7,337 nucleotides of DNA, taken from an uncultured Dokdonia sp. (GTDB lineage Bacteria > Bacteroidota > Bacteroidia > Flavobacteriales > Flavobacteriaceae). The DNA is taken from positions 1 through 7,337 of the forward strand of contig CAKZKZ010000991.1 of the NCBI GenBank assembly GCA_937124495.1. The letters run 5' to 3'. The notes below the pieces were generated by a model. That model worked only from the letters and a program-made list of their open reading frames with translations, did no database searches and was not told where the DNA came from. A program made the translations under genes and the position numbers. Shown here piece after piece: positions 1 through 5,510 of the stretch; position 1 is the first letter of the stretch, and every line of letters begins with the position of its first letter.

Positions 1-23
1 ACTGCTGGAAGGCTAGCCCAAAG

Positions 24-71
24 GAGGTGTGGGAACAAAACAACCTACACGCTAATTTTGTCCCACACCTC
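24..71 (-). terminator. long hairpin at the 3' end of the membrane-protein gene
   Basis: Positions 24-33 pair perfectly with 62-71 (10 bp, GAGGTGTGGG / CCCACACCTC). After one bulged A, positions 35-40 pair with 56-61 (6 bp), leaving a 15-nt loop. On the minus strand the stem begins at the first base of the TAG stop codon (71-73), so it sits where a transcript end is expected. The tract after the stem on that strand is only CCTTTGGG, a poor U-run, so it may instead be a 3'-stabilising or processing hairpin. On the plus strand no T-run follows. The pairing is directly visible; the terminator role is inferred. Confidence 0.5.
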
Positions 72-1468
72 TAATTTAAAGTGCCTTTTTTATTTTCAGG
101 AATGATAATGGCTTCATCTATGCCATTTTGAAGTTTAAAAATAATAAGCTCTTTTTGAGTGCTGTTTTTTATTTCTAGTTGCGCATCACTATGGGTAGCG
201 TCTGTAGCTATGGTGTTGAATGTTTTTGGGTATGGATTTGTGAAAGGGGTAATTTTTATAATTTCCTCAGGTTTTTTGTCATCTCCTTTTACAACTCTTC
301 TTTTTAAACTATATAAGAAGCGTATATGGTTATCTCGAGTATATGCTTTAACTTTATTAGGAAGAGTTATGTATTCAGAAATGGGTGGTTGTATTGTTTC
401 TTCTTCTTCAGTATGTATTTCTGAGTTAATGGTTTCTGTTAAAACCTCTTCTTTTTCTTCAGAAATCAGTAGCTCGTCAGAAGGAGGGTAAGCATCTTCT
501 TGACTTTCTTTATTATTTTTTTCAGAATAGATGTCATTATTATCATCTTGATCATAGTCATTGCTAGGGTCACTATTAGACATGAGTATCGTGATGCCTA
601 TGATTATAAAGAATAGAATGGTTGTAATGATGATGATTGGATAGGTGTTTTGAGAGCGACTCTTTTTGGGAGTACGTTCTTCAAGTTCTAATAAGCCAGA
701 TTTGAATGTGCTGGATTTTGCAATAGAAGCATTTTGTGTAAATACTTCTTGTAGCTGTTGATTAGAGGGTATTAGTTTTCCAAAAGCAATCATTGTAGTG
801 ATTGCAAAATCCCATTCATCATGTACAGCTCCTTGATTGCGATTATATATATGTAAGATCGTATCATGCACTTTTGTAAGTTCATTTGTTAATGCTGTGA
901 TGTAGCGATTGACACTTTCTATAAAATGAGGGTTTTTTAAAAAGGCAACAGGATGTTGGGATTCTTTTAATTTTCCTTGCGTTATATAACTATTTGCATC
1001 GTTGAGTTGTGTGGCAAAAAAGGTGGTTATTTCCTGTTTGACTTCTTCAGAAAAAAAACGCTCCTGAGATACAATCCTTATGACGAGATGCAATTTTTCT
1101 TTAGAAAATAAATAAGATAATGTAGCGGTAAGTGATTGAAGTAAAAATGGAGTGATAAATGCTTTTGTATATGCCGCTGCTTTACGAGGGTTATACGTAG
1201 AGTCAAATGCCTTAACATCTAAGGTTTCATGCTCTCCTAGGAGTATTTTTTTTAACCAAAGATGGCTTTCTATAAAGAGGTGTGCTTCTTTTACTTCTTG
1301 TTTTTCAAGTTGACCTAAGCGTTTTGAAAGCTCTCCTAGTGTATTTGTATTATCTGGAATAGCTTTAGTTTGAAGCTGTTTTTGTAAACGAATAATCTGT
1401 GTCGTATCAATATGAACGATATCATCCAGTGTAATGTCTAGTTGATCTATTAAAGAAATATATTTCAA
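71..1468 (-). CDS. single-pass membrane protein of unknown function (465 aa)
   Basis: I do not recognise this protein. It has three visible parts. Residues 1-270 are hydrophilic, mostly helical-looking and presumably cytoplasmic. One strongly hydrophobic segment lies at about 277-296 and is preceded by a basic patch (KKSRS, 268-272), which predicts N-inside, C-outside topology. Residues 299-360 form a very acidic low-complexity linker with more than 20 Asp/Glu and few Lys. After it, residues 365-465 look like a small beta-rich domain containing NPYPKTFNT (411-419) and alternating hydrophobic runs (LIIFKLQNG, EAIIIPENK). No signal peptide, catalytic motif or anti-sigma motif is evident. The start ATG at 1466-1468 has an A/T-rich leader and no Shine-Dalgarno, which is normal for Bacteroidota. 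The gene appears to stand alone: the tRNA unit behind it is divergent and a hairpin closes its 3' end. An envelope role is a guess from topology only. Confidence 0.85.
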   Translation of the reverse strand: MKYISLIDQLDITLDDIVHIDTTQIIRLQKQLQTKAIPDNTNTLGELSKRLGQLEKQEVKEAHLFIESHLWLKKILLGEHETLDVKAFDSTYNPRKAAAYTKAFITPFLLQSLTATLSYLFSKEKLHLVIRIVSQERFFSEEVKQEITTFFATQLNDANSYITQGKLKESQHPVAFLKNPHFIESVNRYITALTNELTKVHDTILHIYNRNQGAVHDEWDFAITTMIAFGKLIPSNQQLQEVFTQNASIAKSSTFKSGLLELEERTPKKSRSQNTYPIIIITTILFFIIIGITILMSNSDPSNDYDQDDNNDIYSEKNNKESQEDAYPPSDELLISEEKEEVLTETINSEIHTEEEETIQPPISEYITLPNKVKAYTRDNHIRFLYSLKRRVVKGDDKKPEEIIKITPFTNPYPKTFNTIATDATHSDAQLEIKNSTQKELIIFKLQNGIDEAIIIPENKKGTLN

Positions 1469-1609
1469 GAATACTTTTTAAGCTAAGATATTAAAATTAA
1501 TATGTAGTTTTCTTGCTTTATTTATAGGTGTTTATGTAGGCTTGTTGAACTTTTTTGAGAAAGAAGTCATTTTTTTTACTAAAACGTTTTACACTCACAA
1601 ACTTTAGCT

Positions 1610-1617
1610 TATATTTG
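1610..1617 (+). promoter_or_regulatory. Bacteroidota -7 promoter element for tRNA-Val
   Basis: TATATTTG matches the Bacteroidota sigma-ABfr -7 consensus TAnnTTTG exactly. It lies 18 nt upstream of the first tRNA base (1636), so a start near 1624 would leave a short 5' leader. A T-rich stretch around 1586-1590 sits at about the right distance for the weakly conserved -33 element but is not a clear match. This is the only good -7 match I found in the non-coding parts of the window. The match is visible; its use is inferred from position. Confidence 0.6.
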
Positions 1618-1635
1618 CACCCGCATTGAAAGAAA

Positions 1636-1710
1636 GGGCGCTTAGCTCAGTTGGTTCAGAGCACTTGGTTTACACCCAAGGGGTCAGGGGTTCGAATCCC
1701 TTAGCGCCCA
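1636..1710 (+). tRNA. tRNA-Val (anticodon UAC)
   Basis: This is a complete cloverleaf. The 7-bp acceptor stem is GGGCGCT (1636-1642) with AGCGCCC (1703-1709), and the discriminator is A1710. The D arm has GCTC/GAGC. The anticodon stem is CTTGG/CCAAG with loop TTTACAC, placing anticodon TAC at 1671-1673; it reads GUA and, by wobble, other Val codons. The T arm has AGGGG TTCGAAT CCCTT. The CCA end is not encoded and must be added after transcription. It forms its own transcription unit, with a -7 element upstream and an intrinsic terminator directly downstream. Integrating elements often use tRNA 3' ends, but no duplicate of this 3' end is visible in the window. Confidence 0.97.
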
Positions 1711-1711
1711 C

Positions 1712-1741
1712 AAAGGCTTTCAGAAATGAAAGCCTTTTTTT
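1712..1741 (+). terminator. intrinsic terminator of tRNA-Val
   Basis: A perfect 10-bp stem AAAGGCTTTC / GAAAGCCTTT (1712-1721 with 1728-1737) has a 6-nt loop. The T-run spans 1735-1741, and its first three T's also form the base of the stem. It starts 2 nt after the tRNA, so it ends the precursor cleanly. Because the stem opens with AAA, it could also end a transcript arriving on the minus strand. Confidence 0.9.
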
Positions 1742-1791
1742 ATGCTCTTTACTTTTATGAATCTAATTATATATTCTTAATCTAATATATT

Positions 1792-1881
1792 GCGTTAAGG
1801 ATTGATGCGACATCCTCGCAGTCATTACGGTACGTGATGATGTAGAGATACAGCAGAAAGCCTGACCCTTAAGGGGAACGC
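1792..1881 (+). ncRNA. Flavo-1-like structured RNA
   Basis: The sequence and fold resemble a conserved RNA that I recall as common in flavobacterial genomes, described as the Flavo-1 motif (function unknown); the name rests on memory, not a covariance search. Pairing is directly visible. A closing stem GCGTT (1792-1796) with AACGC (1877-1881) encloses three hairpins: GGAT/ATCC (1799-1802 with 1812-1815, 9-nt loop), an 8-bp stem TCATTACG/CGTGATGA (1822-1829 with 1833-1840, including one G-U pair), and CCC/GGG with a TTAA loop (1866-1875). The unpaired stretches GAGATACAGC and GAAAGCCTGACCC are the parts that look most family-like. It starts about 50 nt after the tRNA terminator, so it needs its own promoter, which I could not identify. 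Confidence 0.6.
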
Positions 1882-1917
1882 CCTACAAGAAATGGGAATG
1901 TTTTTAGAGATTTTAAT

Positions 1918-2035
1918 AGAGTGATAAGACCAAGTTGTTAAGCGACGTTGTAGTGTATGGTCACTCTAAGCTTGTACATAAAAAACACTTATCGATGTAT
2001 TGAAGTAGTATCGAAACTTCTTGGTCTTTCACTCT
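1918..2035 (+). repeat. long bulged inverted repeat (16 bp arms, about 85-nt interior)
   Basis: Positions 1918-1924 and 1926-1934 pair with 2020-2035, giving 16 bp with a single unpaired T at 1925 (right arm core CTTGGTCTTTCACTC). The enclosed 85 nt contain smaller possible hairpins, for example TCGAT/ATCGA (1992-1996 with 2010-2014) and AGTG/CACT (1952-1955 with 1962-1965). The outer left arm can instead pair its AGAGTGA (1918-1924) with TCACTCT (1961-1967), so two mutually exclusive folds exist. It could be part of an RNA that starts with the Flavo-1-like element, or a short inverted-repeat mobile relic. I saw no target-site duplication at its ends, which weakens the second reading. Confidence 0.55.
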
Positions 2036-2055
2036 TCCCAAATTATGTGATGCAG

Positions 2056-2126
2056 CTGACGCTTCTTGCTAGCTTGTGAGTAAGGTTACTGATAGCGTCA
2101 GATTCATCTTTTTCTTTTCCTTTTAT
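2056..2126 (+). terminator. possible terminator: stem-loop followed by a pyrimidine-rich tract
   Basis: CTGACGCT (2056-2063) pairs perfectly with AGCGTCAG (2094-2101) around a 30-nt loop. That loop can itself fold (CTTGCT with AGTAAG). The stem is followed by ATTCATC and then a nearly pure C/T tract with runs TTTTT, TTTT and TTTT (2108-2125). The loop is longer than usual and the T-run starts some 7 nt after the stem, so this is not a textbook terminator. It would be a sensible 3' end for a transcript beginning at or before the Flavo-1-like element. Confidence 0.35.
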
Positions 2127-2769
2127 AAATATCACTTTTATTGCATTTTCAAATGTTGTGTTTTGTGGTTGTAAAATTAGCTAAGTGGTGTGCGAGAAAG
2201 CAGAAAAAAATGTTATGTAGTCAGTAGTTTCAGTAGATCGAGTGTTTGGTGAAGCTACTGATTTGAGGTGCTTTAAAATGCGTAAAGGGCAGTTTTTGAT
2301 GTTACTTTTACGGATTCAAATTTTTACTTAATAGATAAAAATAGCACACATAATATAACAGATCTAGGTACCTGAAAAACCGAGTAAGAAGTTTTGGATG
2401 GTGTTCTGAAATGTGTTGCTAATTGTATAAAATACTATAAAACAAATCGAGCAAAATTTATTACTGCTCAAGACACTGTCCCGGCCGAAGGAAGCGTTAC
2501 TGGTATCTCCATCATTTCTACCTTTAATACCACTCCTTCGGTGTCCGCTGGGGCATATTTCTTTACGTGTCACTCAAAATACTTCGACTACAACTATTTC
2601 AAGAGATGTCTTAATGCATGTTTTTTACTCGCAATAGTACATAGCAATGAATCGAATCTTTCTTTTAATAATGCAATCAATCATATTGCAAAATATATGT
2701 ATTGTAATAAGGATAGAAATGTCATTCTTTTAAAATTTTTATATATGGTTTTAAAAGATGTAACGGATA
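2102..2769. other. stretch without a supportable gene
   Basis: About 670 nt with stops in all frames apart from a 130-codon plus-strand frame (2394-2786). That product is rich in Cys, Phe, Asn and Tyr, resembles no family I know, and its last codons fall inside the perfect hairpin at 2770. I do not call it. A minus-strand frame open at 2471-2569 reads like a natural protein end but is only 33 codons long and bounded by stops. Short direct repeats (AGTAGTTTCAGTAG, around 2223-2236) are present. The stretch may hold a decayed gene, but nothing proves it. Confidence 0.5.
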
Positions 2770-2821
2770 GCATGACCCATTTATAATTGCTTGTTTAAAA
2801 GCAATTATAAATGGGTCATGC
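2770..2821. repeat. perfect 23-bp inverted repeat (hairpin)
   Basis: Positions 2770-2792 are the exact reverse complement of 2799-2821, separated by the 6-nt loop GTTTAA. The arm begins GCATGACCCATTTATAATTG. No T-run follows on the plus strand (CCGAAAATAT) and none on the minus strand (TATCCGTTAC), so it is not a standard intrinsic terminator. A perfect 23-bp palindrome is far beyond chance in a window this size. It stands alone in non-coding DNA about 275 nt ahead of the first tail gene. Possible roles are a processed or stabilising RNA hairpin, a cruciform or protein-binding site, or the remnant of a palindromic mobile element. The sequence does not decide among these. Confidence 0.9.
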
Positions 2822-3037
2822 CGAAAATATATTTAGTGTATCTCTCTTTTGCTGTTTGCTTAAACCTATTGAAACTACTGTTTTATGAAGGTGTAAGTCT
2901 TTTTTTAAGAAGAGGTTCGTAGTACTTTTACACTCTGTAATAAGATATGCTTCTGTAATGTGAGGTGTAAATACAGTAAAGGTTTTAATGGCGCATGCAA
3001 AAAAAAAGCGTTGCTCTTTTATGACACTTTAGACGGG
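2822..3037. other. upstream region of the tail operon, no gene seen
   Basis: No reading frame of useful length is present. The octamer AGGTGTAA occurs twice in direct orientation (2889-2896 and 2963-2970), and TTACAC occurs inverted at 2928-2933, so GTGTAA/TTACAC could pair across 2891-2933. An A-run of nine or more bases sits near 2999-3007. I found no TAnnTTTG element, so any promoter of the tail genes here does not match the housekeeping consensus. Confidence 0.4.
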
Positions 3038-3068
3038 ATGTTATAGCTAATATGTAACATATTTTTTT
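3038..3068 (+). terminator. weak AT-rich terminator-like hairpin upstream of the first tail gene
   Basis: ATGTTA (3038-3043) pairs with TAACAT (3055-3060), and T3044-G3054 and A3045-T3053 can extend the stem to 8 bp around a 7-nt loop. One A then precedes a run of seven T's (3062-3068). It ends 27 nt before the fibre gene start. It could insulate that gene from upstream transcription, but the stem is AT-rich and may be fortuitous. Confidence 0.35.
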
Positions 3069-3095
3069 CAAACAATTGATTAAATATAGACACGA

Positions 3096-5039
3096 ATGAA
3101 ACAAACAAGAAGTACTTTAAAATCATATTTTGAGACTGGTGATAGGCCTACCGAGGGAGAGTTTATAGATCTTATTGATAGTATGCTTCTGGAAGGAGAC
3201 ATCGTAGTAGGAGAAGCAACGGAGTTTTCGTATGAAGATCTTACTACACTAATTGCAAATAATACATTGGTTGTAGGTCAAAAGTACACCCTCTTAGATT
3301 ATCAAACACGATATTATATTGGAGGAACGAATACTACAAATATTAATAGAGAGGCAGCAAGTCAAGGGGTCGTCTCTGGTTTTGCCTTTTTTGACCCTCC
3401 ACTAAATGAGGTCAGTAATGGAACACCTATCGAGGTAATAAGCTTACCAGAAGGATATGCAGGAGATATTAAAGTGGGTGACACTGCAGAAGTAACTCAA
3501 TATTCTTCAGGGTTTTATATGAAATTTACTAATGGGTTGCACAATGTCCCTGAATCTGTTTTTAAATACTCTATTAAGCGTTTTGAAAGCATAGATGAAG
3601 ATGCAGTGATCATAGATGCCAATTCAAAAGTGATGATGAAACCTAATGGTATTATCAATACGGAAGTACATAATGGAACTCCGTATATGACAATGACTGG
3701 TGAAGAAAATAGGGCTGTTCCTTTTGAGAAAATTGTACTTACTGCTATTTCAGGAACTGCATTTGCAAAAGAGGCTGAGAGTGCTACGTATCCTGGAGAA
3801 ATCTTAGAGTTTGATTTTAATGATACAGATATTAAAAATGAAGATGAGGTAGTGATCGGGCAGCGCAAAGGATTAGTGAAAAGACGTATTTCTGCTGATA
3901 GAAGTATAGATGTAAATAAAGACTGGCGTGTACAGCGTTATAGACGTTACAAGTTGTCTGAAGCAGATTGGGCAAATTATACGCTTCAAAATGCAGTAGA
4001 TAGTTCTCTGTATAATGTAGGGAGTAATCATGCTTTTACGCTTTCTAACACGAGGATCAATGAAGATCATAAATATATTTTACCTGCAGTAGAGAACAAA
4101 AATTTTTACCAAGATTTTACCACTACTGGTACGGTTCCTAATATCTTTTTGGACGGGATCTCAGATGGAGCATCTATTGTGTATGGACAACGTATGAATA
4201 ATTATGCAGATGATGTGTATAAAATTGATGTTACTCCAACACTTACTGATAATGGAAAAGATCTTTTTATTTTCCCGTTAGACGATAAAGGTGAGCCTAC
4301 AGATCGTGTTACACTTTTTAAGGTCAATAAGTTGGAAAACACTGTGTTTAGCAGCAACAATGGTCAGTATATAGAAGATCCAAAAATTACAGTAAATATT
4401 ACTGATGGTATTTTTCAATCTAGTTTTATGGCTGGCGGTTCTGTGTTTTCTTCATCCCCCTATGAAAACACTGGTTTAATCAACATTGTGGCTATAGATA
4501 ATGTGATAGAGTTAGGTAATAAAGGACGTATTTCTGACTTGACAATGTTAGGAAGTATCATACTAACGAACAGTGGTACCATTCAATTTTTAACAACAGG
4601 TGGTATGGCTGCAAATGCAACAGCTTTTGGAGTAACGTATGCTGATGTACAATTTGATGATGGATGTCAGATTAGAAATACAATGATAGGAGGGAAGCGT
4701 GTAGATAAACTCTCTTTTAATGGCGTGTATACTAATAAATGTCTATTTGGATATAGTAGAGGTCAATATCTTAAAATCTCGGATAGTATTATGTTTTTAA
4801 CAGCCTTCAAACATACAGGAGATTTTTTTACTAACAACTTGAGTATAGACACGTCAGATCAAAACATTCCTAAAGGACTTTTTGGATTTTTATATGAAGA
4901 TATGCCTAGCATATCTGGAAAATACATTTTTAATAGTGCAGAAGGAGATCTGGTCTATAGACAGGCCAATATAACTGATATAGGAGATGGAGGTATAGGG
5001 AAATCATTTGGAATAGAATTACTTACTAAAGCAAAATAG
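3096..5039 (+). CDS. phage-type tail fibre / spike protein 1 (647 aa)
   Basis: Likely an appendage subunit of a phage tail or tail-like particle. Residues 5-36 hold an N-terminal module (TLKSYFETGD, then a FIDLIDS core at 23-29) that I recognise from flavobacterial phage and prophage tail proteins and that is shared with the fibre gene downstream. Next comes a second familiar block: VVGQKYTLLDYQT (59-71), EKIVLTA (211-217), and a basic stretch ending RVQRYRRYKL (278-287). In relatives this block reads roughly 'GQKY.I.DY.T ... VTA ... YD.R...RRWKL'. From about residue 430 the chain is Gly/Asn/Ser-rich with short hydrophobic strands, which suggests a beta-helical or beta-rich receptor-binding part. 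There is no signal peptide or membrane segment. The ATG is chosen because the module begins immediately; its leader is A/T-rich with no Shine-Dalgarno. The role is inferred from family features, and receptor specificity is unknown. Confidence 0.8.
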   Translation: MKQTRSTLKSYFETGDRPTEGEFIDLIDSMLLEGDIVVGEATEFSYEDLTTLIANNTLVVGQKYTLLDYQTRYYIGGTNTTNINREAASQGVVSGFAFFDPPLNEVSNGTPIEVISLPEGYAGDIKVGDTAEVTQYSSGFYMKFTNGLHNVPESVFKYSIKRFESIDEDAVIIDANSKVMMKPNGIINTEVHNGTPYMTMTGEENRAVPFEKIVLTAISGTAFAKEAESATYPGEILEFDFNDTDIKNEDEVVIGQRKGLVKRRISADRSIDVNKDWRVQRYRRYKLSEADWANYTLQNAVDSSLYNVGSNHAFTLSNTRINEDHKYILPAVENKNFYQDFTTTGTVPNIFLDGISDGASIVYGQRMNNYADDVYKIDVTPTLTDNGKDLFIFPLDDKGEPTDRVTLFKVNKLENTVFSSNNGQYIEDPKITVNITDGIFQSSFMAGGSVFSSSPYENTGLINIVAIDNVIELGNKGRISDLTMLGSIILTNSGTIQFLTTGGMAANATAFGVTYADVQFDDGCQIRNTMIGGKRVDKLSFNGVYTNKCLFGYSRGQYLKISDSIMFLTAFKHTGDFFTNNLSIDTSDQNIPKGLFGFLYEDMPSISGKYIFNSAEGDLVYRQANITDIGDGGIGKSFGIELLTKAK

Positions 5040-5044
5040 AAATT

Positions 5045-5188
5045 ATGACAACAGAAGAAACAATAAGATTAAATGAGCTTAAAGCAGCCGTTCAGAATTG
5101 TCCAGAAGGATGTACTGTAGAGGTGTTAGGGTTACCAGTATTAGAAGAATTTTTAGCTTTATTAATTAAAGAAGAAAAGGATATTTAA
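5045..5188 (+). CDS. small acidic protein of unknown function in tail operon (47 aa)
   Basis: An ATG lies 5 nt after the TAG of fibre protein 1, so translation is probably coupled. The product starts MTTEETIRLNELKAAVQN, looks helical, contains a CPEGC motif (Cys19, Cys23), and ends in a second helix-like run rich in Leu and Glu (VLEEFLALLIKEEKDI). It has no signal peptide or clear transmembrane segment. Small proteins next to fibre genes are sometimes assembly helpers, but nothing in the sequence shows that here. The two cysteines four residues apart are too few to claim a metal site. Support comes from tight spacing, strand and natural-looking composition. Confidence 0.6.
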   Translation: MTTEETIRLNELKAAVQNCPEGCTVEVLGLPVLEEFLALLIKEEKDI

Positions 5189-5430
5189 AATTACTGAAAC
5201 TATAAATTGTCAGAGAAGAAATCCTATAGATGATTTTCTAATAGGCTGAGACTGTTTTAATATAAACGAAACCATGTCTTTGGTTGATGGGAAAGGAACT
5301 CTTAAAAGAGAGGTAATCTATTACTTGGATTTCAGAATGATTAGAAGTCACTACTATAATTGTAGATACCTCCGTAATAAGGAGCTTATCACAGCAAAAA
5401 AATCACCACCACAACTTTAAACTAAACTAA
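5189..5430. other. gap in the tail operon, possible gene relic
   Basis: No confident gene. A 48-codon frame runs 5274-5420 on the plus strand. Its GTLKREVIYYLD (residues 8-19) is loosely like the GLVKETIYYYKEG of the gene starting at 6851, and both share ATCTATTA at DNA level, so it may be the remnant of a related gene. This resemblance is short and could be chance. A bulged hairpin (5223-5230 with 5237-5245) lies just after the small gene, with TTTT only 9-10 nt further on, so it is not a clean terminator. Confidence 0.35.
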
Positions 5431-5481
5431 GTCTAGATACTGGTTTCTGAATAATAAAGATTCATGAGCCAGTATCTAGGC
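5431..5481 (+). promoter_or_regulatory. strong two-part stem-loop in the leader of fibre gene 2
   Basis: Positions 5431-5443 pair with 5469-5481 (13 bp, one T-G pair, core CTAGATACTGG / CCAGTATCTAG). After a 4x4 internal loop, TGAAT (5448-5452) pairs with ATTCA (5460-5464) around a 7-nt loop. It ends 29 nt before the ATG at 5511. No T-run follows (CGTCATAAAATAAT), so it is unlikely to be an intrinsic terminator. It could block or position RNA decay, separate expression of the two fibre genes, or be a DNA dyad bound by a protein. The structure is visible; its role is inferred. Confidence 0.6.
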
Positions 5482-5510
5482 GTCATAAAATAATATAAAA
5501 TAGATATTAT

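Noticed and set aside
159..491. Plus-strand open frame opposite the membrane protein
   Set aside because: Low-complexity Ser/Val-rich shadow of the acidic linker and C-terminal domain coded on the other strand.
1691..1710. tRNA 3' end as a proven attachment site
   Set aside because: Only one copy is present in the window and no integrase is visible, so an att call would be speculation.
1918..2035. Insertion sequence or MITE
   Set aside because: No direct repeat was found at the outer ends and the interior has no coding remnant. An RNA structure explains it at least as well.
2364..2573. 69-codon minus-strand open frame, plus a 33-codon frame at 2471-2569 on the same strand
   Set aside because: Both are short, overlap each other, and have stops immediately around them. 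The 33-codon piece reads naturally but cannot be joined to anything upstream without crossing several stops.
2394..2786. 130-codon plus-strand open frame
   Set aside because: Composition is unlike neighbouring proteins (many Cys, Phe, Asn, Tyr), no family resemblance or motif, no upstream signal, and its end falls inside the perfect hairpin. Overlapping minus-strand frames are no better.
2770..2821. CRISPR repeat, transposon end or retron-type element at the perfect palindrome
   Set aside because: There is a single copy, with no spacers, no transposase or reverse transcriptase in the window, and no flanking target duplication.
3515..4070. Minus-strand open frames inside fibre gene 1
   Set aside because: They are antisense shadows of a well supported coding region with family-specific motifs.
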